Source of the DNA: Periconia sp. R9002
Lineage: Eukaryota > Ascomycota > Dothideomycetes > Pleosporales > Periconiaceae
Direction of reading: 5' to 3'
Assembly: GCA_023627715.1 (NCBI GenBank)
Contig: JAMAHW010000041.1
Location: 248,001 to 312,000, forward strand
DNA length: 64,000 nucleotides
The position numbers and the translations under genes were made by a program. Under the pieces are notes generated by a model, which worked only from the letters and a program-made list of their open reading frames with translations, did not search any database and was not told the origin of the DNA. Shown here in pieces: positions 13,593-23,960 of the stretch (the first letter of the stretch is position 1; every line of letters begins with the position of its first letter).

Positions 13593-14037
13593 AGTATGTA
13601 GGGAAGTGGTGTGGTGTTCTTGTATTTCTTGTTTCGATTCGGTACTTATGTGCTACGATTCAGTTCCATTTCCTCGGAATTTTTGATATAGCCGAAATAC
13701 CAAACCATGGAACCCAAACACGGTGACAGAACCTTAATTCCCTATTTGGCTCATTCCACGTGCGTAAACGTTAATATCAATCAGTGCTGCCACGTGCAGA
13801 CCACGACCACATGACATCATCCATGGACCCTCCTTCACTACCCCTCGCTCGGCCCCAATTCACCCGAACCCTCCAAAAAAACAAACACACCAACCCCACA
13901 CACAAGCAACCAAGCGCGACGCGACGGACCGGACCCTTGAGACCTAACAAGAACGAAAGGAAAAGATCAAACCACTTTCGCAATGTAGCTCCTTCGTCTT
14001 CTCTCTTTCCTCTTTTCTCATTTCACGACCCTCCAAA
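13593..14037 (+). promoter_or_regulatory. Promoter region of the rhamnose dehydrogenase gene
   Basis: The 445 bp between the two rhamnose genes hold two CACGTG palindromes, 34 bp apart (13,757 and 13,791), and a CT-rich tract (about 13,986-14,030) just upstream of the ATG. CACGTG is a basic helix-loop-helix type site; its use here is inference. Confidence 0.45.
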
Positions 14038-14947
14038 ATGCACCCCTCACCCCTCCTCACGGGCAAGACAATGGCCATAACAGGCGGCGTCACTGGCATC
14101 GGCCGCGCAATCGTCCTGGGCTACCTCTCCCACGGCGCGCGCGTAGCCGTCAATCACCTCGGCGACCCCGCATCGTCTGCGCAGTACAAGACGCTGGTCG
14201 ACGAGGCAGCGAATGACATCTTCGGCGGAGACGACGGGAGGAAAGTGGCAGAGGAGAAATTGGCAGAGGTCCCGGGCGATGTGGGGGATCCTGAGACGGG
14301 GAAGAAGATCGTAGACGAGGTTGTCAAGCGGTGGGGACGGTTAGACGTGTTTGTGAGCAATGCTGGGATTTGCGAGTTCAGGGAGTTTTTGGAGTGCGTT
14401 TTCCTTCTCCCCACGCCTCGAATTGTTTACGATTCTCGAGAAGATCGCTCGCGCATCGAGAACCCAAGCTAACATTGTGAACAGCATCTCCACAGACCTC
14501 TGGTCCAAAACCCTCACCACGAATCTCACGGGCGCCTTCCACACGGTCCAAGCCGCCGCCACCCTCCTCTCCAAGCAATCGCCCCCAGGCGGCTCCATAA
14601 TAGGCATATCCAGCATCAGCGCGCTCGTCGGCGGCGCGCAGCAAGCGCATTACACGCCCACCAAAGCCGGTATAACATCCCTCATGCAGTCGTGCGCTTG
14701 CGCGCTCGGAAAGTACAACATCAGGTGCAATGCGCTGCTGCCGGGGACCATCAAGACGCAGCTGAACGAGAAGGATCTGGAGGATGACGAGAAGCGGAAG
14801 TATATGGAGGGCAGGATACCGTTGGGGAGAACGGGCGTGCCGGCGGATCTGGCGGGGCCGGCTGTATTCTTGGGAAGCGATTTGAGCGCATATGTTACGG
14901 GCGCACAGTTACTTGTGGATGGCGGGTTATTTGTGAATCTGCAGTAA
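14038..14947 (+). CDS. lraA: SDR dehydrogenase, L-rhamnose-1-dehydrogenase
   Basis: Predicted 272-residue classical short-chain dehydrogenase; exons 14038-14393 and 14485-14947 (91-bp intron, GTGCGT/ACAG). Visible motifs are the Rossmann TGGVTGIG at residues 15-22, NAG, SSISALVGG with the catalytic Ser, the YTPTK catalytic Tyr/Lys pair, and the C-terminal GAQLLVDGGLFVNLQ. The last stretch and SISALVGGAQQAHYTPTKAG match my memory of the yeast L-rhamnose-1-dehydrogenase Rha1 nearly word for word, so the substrate call is firmer than for a typical SDR. The enzyme oxidises L-rhamnose with NAD(P)+ to the lactone that the upstream gene product would open. Start chosen because the Rossmann strand follows within 15 residues; the frame is intact. 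Confidence 0.88.
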
Positions 14948-15031
14948 GCGTTGAGTAGAGCAGTGTAGCATCTCGAAGACGCCTGGGTTAGCATTATAAA
15001 TATTCCGAATGACCAGACTTGACTAGGTCCA

Positions 15032-17102
15032 TCAAATAAACCCACCATTCCCTCCCATGCTGAGCAGCACCACAAACGTAGCCTTCCCACTCCCCACATG
15101 CCCCAAAAAAGCAGTCAACTCGGCATCGTCATCGATGGAAACGGCAATCTCTCGCTCCGCGTCGGTACCACCGTGCGCAATCAACCCCTCCAGTCTCACA
15201 ACTGCAGTGCCAGGATGTTCCCGCATAGCAAGGGATTTGACCTCGGCGAGCGTGCCGGCTTGTAGGACGCTCAGCCAGACGGTTTTACTGGGAAACGGTG
15301 TCGAAGAGAGGGCATGTAACCGGAAATATATGGGCAGAGGGCCGGACGGTAGCAGGGTTGGCTGCTCTGGAGTCGTTGGGGTATATGTGTTGAAACCGGG
15401 TTGAGAGACGCTGTTGAACGATGGACCTGTTTGCTGCGATGAATCGCCGGGCGCAGATGTTACTAGAGAAGCATCGCTGGCCGCCAGGAGAAGGGACGGA
15501 TCGATTTCGAAGTCAGTTGCTGACGAGGGCATCGTATTATTGCTTTTTTGCTGGACATTGCGTGGACCGGCGGGCTTCACTGTAGGACCTGCGGGACCAG
15601 GACCGGGCCCTCGATGGACCTGTTTGGGCTGCTGCGATGAGTTTCTCTCCTCCGACCGGAAACGCTTCATCACATCCCGCGCCAAAACTTCCATGGCTCT
15701 GAGCCTGGGGTTATCGGGCTGACCTGATGCATGATCCAGGTCCACAAGTCCACGCAACACGTCAGATTCCTGCACCCAGCGCCGTTTCAACCCATCCCAA
15801 TGCTCCTGACCAGCCTCGAACTTGTTGGTGAAATGGTCGTTTTTGAGAATTGTTAGAAATGCGTTTCTGACTTGTCGTGTTTGTTCCGGATTGAGGCCCA
15901 GGACGTTTTTTGCCTCTGCTAGGCTCATCCGACTGTTCACGACCCGCATGCGCTTCGTTACGTCTTGACAAATGACATCCAGGGATAGACTCTTGAAATC
16001 TTTGGGTTTCCAAAACCCGTGATTCTGCTGTATATGTCTCATATCGTCCCCGAAAACACTTGTCAGGTGCTGGCTTTCCCGAATCAGGCGTTGAAGAAGC
16101 CGTTCCCAGATCTCCGGCCCGGCCACGGTCTTCTTGATAATCCCCTGTTCCTCGCAGATGGCCTGAAACTGATCCCTGATTTCCTTGTACTTGACATTAT
16201 CCAGACTGAGATACGCCTTGCTTTCGTCGATAGTGGTCTCGGATGGAAACCGAGGAGGCTCGCCGGGCGCGTCGGCTGGGAGACCGGCCCAACCTCTTGT
16301 GCGCCTTCGCCGCTTCCGGGTTCTCCATTTCTCATCGCTTTCGGCTCGCATCTGCTCCTGACGCATTTGCCTTTGCAAGGCTGTAGCATGGTCGGCAGGT
16401 CCCTCTTGCGATTCAACAGCGACAGTCGTCATCTGCTCGTCCTCCGGCTCATGCTCTTCGCCCGCCTCTTCACTTGACGGTTCGTCTTGTAGGATCGCAT
16501 TTGCAAGCTGATCTATTACACCGTTCCCGGAAACCACTTTGGCCTTTTTCTGCTTTGATTCGCTCCGAGGGTCATCATCTGTTCTGGTACGTTTCGATCC
16601 AGTTCTGGCTTCTCGAAGGAACCACTTGTATCGAAGTCGCAGTCGCATAAGCTCACGGTCAATGATAGAGAAGTTTTCAGCCTGGAGGGTTGCCAGCATG
16701 TCTTTCTGGGTATAATTCTGCTCCCATAGCTCTTTCACGCGCGCGATCAATGCTGGATTCTTGTGCGCAGGATTCTGTTTGCTGGGGAAATCCCACCGCT
16801 GGAAACATCAGTTCAAAGACAAAGCAAAGGAGCAGACGCGTAAGGTATGCTGTACCTTAAACTGGGTTTGAAAAGCCCGTTTACTATCAGATGAGTTAGT
16901 ATCCATGTCCATGTTCCATCACGCGTCACATTGCGCGTTTGGGACAAATGATTACGGCGGTCCGTAGACGCCACGATTCGCGTACATACCTCGGCGTGAA
17001 TCCGCGTTGCTCCCAGTAATCAATGACTTCATCCAGGCTCTTCTTCTCCTGCACGTAAAGCCGGTAGCATTCCGCTTCTTTGCCGTCCCAATGGTAAACC
17101 AT
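15032..17102 (-). CDS. Clr5-domain protein
   Basis: Predicted 635-residue protein on the minus strand, exons 17102-16990, 16883-16856 (only 28 bp) and 16798-15032. Splicing yields the Clr5 domain at the N-terminus: MVYHWDGKEAECYRLY, then SKRAFQTQFKRWDFPSKQNP, a fungal helical domain of about 55 residues also found in fission yeast Clr5, which affects silencing and transcription. A basic patch (KQKKAK) could be a nuclear signal. A second conserved-looking block covers about residues 210-400, followed by a low-complexity P/Q/S stretch and a C-terminal 90-residue folded segment. The start at 17102 fits the family; an in-frame ATG 51 bp upstream is also possible. Its stop lies 84 bp from the convergent dehydrogenase stop. 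Role as a DNA-associated regulator is family-based inference. Confidence 0.78.
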
Positions 17103-18093
17103 GCTCTTTGTCGTGTTGCTAAAACTGCGTAAGTGGTAGATCTGCGATGGCATTTGCCCGCCGGAATGCCAAGACAGCGAAGTGCTTAGTCATCTCATTC
17201 TTCACTACAACGGTGACTACGTGTATACATATTAACTATAAATTTTATTAAAGTGTCTTCTTCTTCGCAATTGATTGGTGAAATCAGTCACGGTATCAAC
17301 ACAAAAGCTGGAAGGGTATCTGGAATGGACATGTATCTTATTGGAATCATAGAAGAAATGGCATAAGCTATCCTAAGCAAGAAGAAAATGTATTGAGCTA
17401 TGGATAGATTTACGAAGAAGCTAAGTGGGGGATGGAAAGTTTTTAATAAGCTTTCTGCGTCCTTCATGCGTGTTATGTTGTACAAAGCCTCATTAGTAGT
17501 AACAAAGCTTAATGAACCTATCTACTCACAAGAAAATGTTATGGCCTCCGGCACTTGCTCCGAAGGCGCTACAGAGTGTTCACGCGACAACCTGGAAAGT
17601 GTAATACAAATTATCGCTTCAGGTAGTTAGGATGGGTGCACGACCGTCCTTCTACCCGCCAAGCCACTTCGTTCACGAGAAGACTCTTAGGGCTTTAGAC
17701 ATTACAGATTATGGTGATGGCAGTGCACACGCACGTCGTATCTACTCACCGCAATTGCTGTGTAACACAGCAGAAGTGCTTTCTAGGGCAAAAATAAGGA
17801 AAATAAAATCTACTGCCCAAACAAAGACTGCCACATGCAATGTGCAATGTGCAATGCAGTCTAGTAAGAATGTGCTGTAAAGTTGACGCTATACTTCATT
17901 TTGCCAATCAATTTGAACCAACTCTCGGGGTTTATCGGTCCCCAAAGATGGTTAAGATCATAGCTGGCGCCACTTTTGCTGCACTGTAATTCCAAAATCT
18001 AACGCAAACTGGGATTGATTCTGCCTTTCTTTACCTACATTTTGATTCACAGCTGAAAAGACAACCGCCTCTATAACGAGTGTATATTGAGCG
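17103..18093. other. Gene-poor AT-richer gap
   Basis: Two short plus-strand open frames (17,400-17,630 and 17,632-17,880) lie end to end in different frames and resemble nothing I know; they may be relics. The stretch is visibly richer in A and T than the flanking genes. Confidence 0.4.
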
Positions 18094-18992
18094 ATGAATG
18101 AAGTCATGCCGCCTCAGCCTAGCAAGGATGATGTTGATGCAACGTGGGTTTTTGTAGAGTCCCACCCGATTTAATATACAAATCTAACCTTTGGGCAACC
18201 AGATGGAAGTATCTTGAGACTGGTATCGAACGCATCCTCGCGCATCCGTCAAACAGGGGAGGAATCGACATGAAAACATCCATGGGGTTTTCTACAGCTA
18301 TACACAACTTTTGCACTGCGGAGAGAGTATCGGGCTTCCCGCAAGGTCGCCGTCGCAATAATCGGGGAGCAGGTTCGCAGGCCAATTCTTTGCACATCGT
18401 ATGCCTACCTAACAATCTCCACACAGCGCATGTTCGTGGCGAAGAACTATATGAAAGATTAATAGAGCTACTCAAAAAGCACCTTCGAGTGATCTCCAAG
18501 AGATTCGAAAGTCACTCAGATGAGCCTCTTCTCAGCTTTTGCGTCAGTGAATGGGGTCGATACGAAATGGCAGCCAGGCAGAACAACCATCTGTTTAGAT
18601 TTCTGAACAGACATTGGGTGAAACGGACAATCGAGGAAGGAAAAAACGATATACATGACATATACACATTACATATCCTCCTATGGAGAGACGTAGTCTT
18701 GGTCACGACTCAAGAGAGTATTGAGAATGCTCTTTGTGCACTAGCGAAGAAGCACCAAGCTAGTGAACCGATCAATAATGAACTGATCAAAGCTCTTAAA
18801 TCGTTTGGTAGGTACTCTCTTCACTTGCATCATTCACAGACTGATCTTGGAAATTTCAATACAGACAAGAGTATGATGTTTCCCTTTAGCGCATGCCAGC
18901 TTCTGACTTCTGATGGCGATGGTTCTGGTACCAGTGATCAAGACCAGAAGCCATTGTCCTACGCCACAAGCGTGGATGTTGTAAAAAAATAG
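18094..18992 (+). CDS. Truncated cullin-1-like protein, N-terminal domain only
   Basis: Predicted 279-residue protein; exons 18094-18143 and 18203-18992. The intron (GTGGGT/ACCAG, 59 bp) restores DATWKYLETGIERIL, the standard beginning of fungal cullin-1 (CulA/Cdc53). Further cullin-repeat landmarks follow: AIHNFCTAE, GEELYERLIELLKKHL, FRFLNRHWVKR and DIYTLHILLWRD. Similarity ends near LIKALKSFG at about residue 225, and a short unrelated tail leads to a stop. The rest of cullin repeats 2-3, the cullin-homology domain that binds the RING protein and the NEDD8-acceptor lysine are absent. The N-terminal part of CUL1 binds Skp1/F-box adaptors, so the product could at most bind adaptors without supporting ubiquitin transfer. 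A 73-bp intron after SFG is an alternative 3' structure. It may be an expressed paralogue or a gene fragment. Confidence 0.7.
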
Positions 18993-20663
18993 ATTCTCCA
19001 CTCCAGAATGACAACTGTTTTAGATTGAAGAGTGGTTGTATAGGGTTAAATACTTGAGGCTTTGAAACAAGTGACAACAAGTCACATGGTGGTTTTTATT
19101 GAGTAAGCCGGCTTAGGATTGACGCCTGTACCAAAATGTGTAGGCGGAAAACAGTACTTGTAGGTCAAATAGGTACTGGGCGTTAGCGATCCCACTGACG
19201 TGCTTGGCAATGGCAACCAGGGTTTTGGCGGGAGAAGAGAAAAGCGAACAATAAATTTGGATGAGTTGTGTCTGTCGCTGCGTCAATGATATGGGAGCTG
19301 AAATGGATTTGTCTACGATATCAGCATCAATGGACGATGTTCGGGTGTTGGATGTAGTGGCGTAGATCGACATGGCTGCGTGCCTTCAACATGGGGAACG
19401 GCCAATGGCAGGCCTCAGTCTGACCAGCCTGTCAGGGTCGCCATGAGGCTGAGCGGTAGAATGTACCTGCTCGCGCTGGAGCGCTGGCGCTTCCAAGCTA
19501 TCTCTTACTGTTCTCAACTCTGCATCATTCTCAGAACCCTCTCCCCGCCATGCGCTCGATTAGGCTCTCTGCTATAAAATTGACTACCCTGAAGCGCCAG
19601 TGCTTCTCGCCCATCTCATACTTCGTCACACCTCATGAATTTCCCAGGTACTCCTCGACTCGCTACATCGGCCATGATGCGCTCCGAAAACCCCGGCTTC
19701 CCCGGCTCCTTCGTGAGGAATAGGATTCATTCATCTTAAAAGAGTAGCAATTTTCAACAAACTCCCACTATGACTAGCTATTGCCAGTATTGCTATGATT
19801 CTACCTGTATCAATTGATTTCTTCAATGACTGCTAACCTCGCGAGTGTACAATTTCTCTACAGTCTTTTCCATAGTGATCAGCTCTCCAACTTCAGTTTC
19901 CATCAAGCATTTTACACATCCCGAATTCTACTGCAAGCTTGAACTATAATCAAAAACTCCCAACACGAACCCTTTATCTACTTCCAAAAACAAACTCACA
20001 CATCTACGACCACCACCCGATCGCCATCAAATCGACTCCCATTCCTCATTCACGTTGCCCAACACCCACCTCCCAATGTAGCTTACAAAACCCTCGTTCT
20101 AGAAGTATCTCCCAGCCCGCCCAATCCGTCGGAGAAATCAACCCGATCGAAAATTCTCCCAACATCATTACCACCAACATCCATCTCTCGACGCTTCAAT
20201 TGCTTTCAAATGATTCGTCGGGCTATTTCCTTTGGGCGAGAACGCAGCAGTTGCGAATGAGTGGAGAGGATAGGATCCAGATGATATAGCCGACAGGGAT
20301 TGTCCCCAGCGCCGATCCCTGTCCGGCAGTATACGGGGTATTTTGAATTAATTTGGCAATGAGTCTCGGCATTTCAGCGTCAACGCTGGGGTTACACAGG
20401 AGATTGGGGGCGTTATTAAAGGTGTGACTTTGTTGGTGGTTCGGGGTGTCTGGTTGGGTGGTTGTGGGTGGGATGGAGGCTAGCAGATCGTCTTGATTGA
20501 GGAAGATCGAATGCCGGTCGATCATAACGGGGCCATGCTGGACTTCCCCACACGTGGAGGTAATCTGGAGATGGGGCGGTGGTGGACGTGCAGTTAAAGA
20601 AGAAGTGAGGGCCTCCGCTGAAGTCGTCAACCTTCATCGACTTCTCTCGTTAACACAGTAGCC
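18993..20663. other. Gap between cullin-like gene and DUF1996 gene
   Basis: No gene recognised. Short open frames on both strands have no family resemblance and mostly lack ATG starts. The last 400 bp probably include the promoter of the DUF1996 gene. Confidence 0.45.
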
Positions 20664-21843
20664 ATGTATTGGAACGCCATCATTGCCGGTGCCATTTTGG
20701 GGCACACTGCCTCCGCGCAGAACATGCTGCGGTTTGGCTGCTCGCAGCTCACGATCGAGCGGGCTGATCCGCTTGTTACTCCTGGTCAAGCACCGTCGCC
20801 TCACACTCACCAGATCATCGGAGGAGTATGCATATCCCAGAGATTGTTTTGTCGGACTGCGCTAACTCCTAACAGAACTCATTCAACCTGACGGTACATC
20901 CGACCCAATCTCCATTATTGACTTCTTCTAACAAGGCATAGATGGAACCAGGCAAGTTCGACCCAGCAGCCAAGTCAACATGCACATCTTGCACCTACTC
21001 CGAGGACTTCTCAAACTACTGGACAGCCTCCCTGTATTTCCGATCCCCCGAGAACGGCACATACCAGCGCGTCCCTCAATACGCCAACGTCGGACTCCAG
21101 CAAAACGGCGGCATGACGGTGTACTACATGCCGTACAGCGCAAAGAACAACAAGATGACGGCCTTCAAGCCGGGGTTCCGCATGATCGCAGGCGACCCCA
21201 TGTCCAAGAAGAACAACCGCGTGTCCATCTGCCACCGCTGCCTGGGCAACGGCGAGGGTTTCGCGCCCTGCGACTCCAAGGATACGGGCGAGCTGCCGAC
21301 AAAGTACTGCCCCAAGGGCATCCGCGCCACCGTCATTTTCCCTAGCTGCTGGGATGGCGTCAACGTCGACTCCCCTGACCACAAGAGCCACGTTGCGTAC
21401 TCCAACTCTGGTGGCCTTGGAACGCCAAACTGCCCGTCTACCCACCCCGTCTCCATCCCACAGGTCATGTACGAGATCATGTGGGATACCGGACGCTACA
21501 AGAACGACGCGTGGTACGGAAACGGCAAGCAGCCTTTCGTGTACAGCTTCGGCGACAAGGTCGGATACGGCCAGCATGGTGACTATGTAAGTGTTTGCCG
21601 TTTTGGAGTAATGTGAGTAAAGCTAATGAAGAATAGCTCTTCGGATGGAAGGACGACTCGCTGCAGAAGGCCATGGATGCGCTGCCATCCGGCAAGTGCG
21701 CCAACGCAAACTGCCAGGTCCTTAAGATCCAATCAGCCCAACAGGCCGAGCAGTGCACAAAGGCCCAGCAGGTCGTCGAGGACGTTGGCAAGGATGGCAA
21801 CTGGCTCAAGGAGCTTCCCGGAGGTGTGCAAATCATGCAATAG
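20664..21843 (+). CDS. Secreted DUF1996-domain protein
   Basis: Predicted 343-residue protein; exons 20664-20825, 20876-20893 (18 bp), 20942-21586 and 21637-21843. The N-terminus MYWNAIIAGAILGHTASA is a signal peptide with a likely cut before QNML. The DUF1996 domain follows: LRFGCSQLTIERADPLVTPG, the HTHQIIGGNSFNLT block (restored only by the 18-bp micro-exon), EDFSNYWTASLYFR, MTVYYMP, and ATVIFPSCWDGVNVDSPDH. Paired Cys residues suggest disulfides in an extracellular protein. DUF1996 proteins are widespread in fungi and often secreted or wall-associated; some carry a WSC domain, absent here. The biochemical activity is unknown. All introns are 48-50 bp with good consensus sites. Confidence 0.9.
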
Positions 21844-22510
21844 ACCCTTCCTTTCGCAGTATTGAATTATGGAGCGGCATGCGAATGTTTTGTCACTCGT
21901 TTTGTACTGTATTCAACTAGTTAAATTTATTAGTAGAGCCATTGATATTAGTTCGATGAAGTGATCATGTGTTTGGAAGTGGGAATGATTGGGATTTCAT
22001 GGTTCTATGAGTCTTGATTACCTCCGCCCGCCGCAACCAACCCGTGTTCAGCGGAAGCGTAAGCTCCTTTCCCATCATTATGCGGAAGCGTGAGCTTCCT
22101 ACTCGAAAAACTCCCAGGAGGCGTGAGCTCCCTACTCGAGAATTGTCCGGAAGTGTGTGCTTCCTCGAAAGAATGTTCGGAAGCGTCAGCTTCCTACTTT
22201 GAAGAAGATAACGAGAAAGCGTGGAGTCTGGGTATATTTGAGTGAAAAAGGGAAGAAGAAGAAGAAGAGTGATCGTACGATCATCCTTCCTTTGTGGCTA
22301 TACACCCCGAATCATCTCGTCAAACTCTTGTTGGCGAGCCTTCATGGTCTCCTCCAGCTCTCGCTTCTCCTTGTCGAACTCGTATATCGCCATCTTTATA
22401 AAGCTGTCGACGCAGTTGTTATACGGTGTTCGTGGTTTCCTGTCGTTTCTATAATCGGTAGCCAAAAAGAGTTGGAAGTTTCGAAAGTCAACCTTCTCTT
22501 CATGTGTTTT
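21844..22510. other. Gap holding a hairpin repeat array
   Basis: 3' region of the DUF1996 gene, then the tandem hairpin array (separate entry), then a GAA-rich stretch (about 22,250-22,270). No gene recognised. Confidence 0.5.
22053..22194 (+). repeat. Five-unit tandem repeat, each unit an inverted repeat
   Basis: Units start at 22,053, 22,084, 22,117, 22,149 and 22,179 (spacing 31, 33, 32 and 30 bp). Each core is close to GGAAGC-GTGA-GCTTCC, a 6-bp inverted repeat around a 4-base loop; loops read GTAA, GTGA, GTGA, GTGT and GTCA. The linker is close to CTACTCGAAAA. Units 2 and 5 have perfect stems, unit 4 has a T-G wobble at the loop closure, units 1 and 3 are imperfect. Function unknown. 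Confidence 0.85.
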
Positions 22511-23818
22511 CTATTTGTCATAGAAATCGAATCCCTCTCGGAATCTATGGCATCTATTCCACAGATCCATTGCTTTCCCGAATTTGCGCTCTCCGAGATC
22601 AACTCCGGCGACACTCATCCCAGCAGGGGCAATATTGAAGCCTAAGCCTGAGGTATAGTAGCCGTTGTTGGTGCGAGTGAATACCTCCTCACCGAGCATG
22701 GCTTCCTCTGGTTCGGAGAGGTAGGCTACAATGTAGGTTTTGAACGCGAAGACAGGTAATGTCACAGAGATGCCTCCATCCGTGGTTTGAGTGTAGAACA
22801 AAATCTTGCATATGTCATCGAACAGTGAGGACAAGAATTTGATATCCTCCTGTTCGTACGTTTGTTGGTGCTCCGGAACATTGGCAAAGAACCCGAAATA
22901 TTTGAACTTCGCTGCAATAGGGAAATGTACCCTGGGATCGCCAACGGGGTATTTGGCCACCAGATATTTCTCTAACGCGTGGCAAAAGGTAATGATTTCA
23001 GATACGCGTTGTATCTTGCCATCGAGATGATGGTGCACACCTCGGCGTATATCTTCTGCAGTTGACCGGACGCGAGTTTGATTGTCGATTTCTGCAATGA
23101 CCCTATCATAGCGGGGTTCGCCTGAGACATACACACGCATGACGTTTATGACTTTGCGAAGTTGAATAGCGGATGGGGAGTTCCCGTTTTTGTCGACAAG
23201 CATGCGACAGTAGATCAAAGGTGCGAACTCGTCATGCTGTCGCTTCATCTAGGGGCTTTCTGAGTCGAAGTATTGATACAATTCGTCGACGCGTTCTTCC
23301 TCGCACTCTATTGTCTTGGAGAGAGTATCATCCGCGAGTGTGTAAAGAAGTATTCGAGGAACCGACGCGAGCAGGGGAACGCACACATGGCGCCAATAAG
23401 CCCACATTTTTAGGGCTTCATCCATATTCGGATGTGTAAAAATTGGATGGTTAGCGTCACGGGTAGCAAGCCAGCATTGATAGAGCGATGCACCAAATCC
23501 ATAATTGAAAAGCCATTCGAAATTGTAAGTTTTATATGGCGGGACAGGAGGGCACGCCTATATCGTAGGTACAAAGTCAGCTTAACTCAACCAGGGGTGA
23601 TACAATAAGTAATGAGTGTCTCAATACACCACGCCACGTGGTGTCTTGATAACCAACGACTCTGTACCTGGAGCTCAACTTACAAGTCGTTCCGCTGCAG
23701 CGATCTCTTCTGCAGAAATCGGGAGTTTAAGGGATGTATGGCAAAGAGCACCTCGCGTGGTCACGTGCCAAACGCGACCCACACTCCAGATGGCTACAGT
23801 GATGAACATGAACAACAT
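22511..23818 (-). pseudogene. Unrecognised gene interrupted by one in-frame TAG
   Basis: Minus strand. Exon 1 is 23818-23684 (45 codons, in-frame stop upstream of its ATG), then an intron 23683-23558 (GTAAGT/TATAG). Exon 2 stays open from 23557 to 22511 except for one TAG at 23251-23249. Both sides look coding and share the frame, so a full product would be about 393 residues with an N-terminal hydrophobic segment and a Tyr/Phe/Trp-rich middle. Codon choice looks alike on both sides. A CAG-to-TAG or TGG-to-TAG change fits RIP-like C-to-T mutation at CpA. Alternatives are a 42-bp in-frame intron ending in that TAG (poor GTCGAC donor), stop readthrough, or a separate gene starting at the ATG at 23248. 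I do not recognise the family. Confidence 0.55.
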
Positions 23819-23847
23819 CAATTTTCATGTAAATACGTTATAAATAT

Positions 23848-23955
23848 AAACTAAGCATACACCCTGACATCACGGAGATCTGAAAAATCCGAATCACAAA
23901 TTATTTCTAATACTAGCCAACTCAGAATGTATTAGCATATCAATCGCATTAGTAC
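23848..23955. repeat. Direct repeat copy A (3' side of the bZIP gene)
   Basis: About 108 bp, matching copy B at 26,730-26,841 in the same orientation. Shared words include AAACTAAGCATA, TGACATCACGGAGAT and GCATTAGTAC. Copy A ends 5 bp before the bZIP stop codon, so it forms that gene's 3' flank. Confidence 0.75.
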
Positions 23956-23960
23956 CGGTC

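Noticed and set aside
20223..20630. 135-codon minus-strand frame upstream of the DUF1996 gene
   Set aside because: It begins with a non-ATG codon, overlaps the expected promoter and lacks family resemblance.
22053..22194. CRISPR-like array reading of the tandem repeats
   Set aside because: Units are imperfect, spacers are short and similar to each other, and the genome is eukaryotic.
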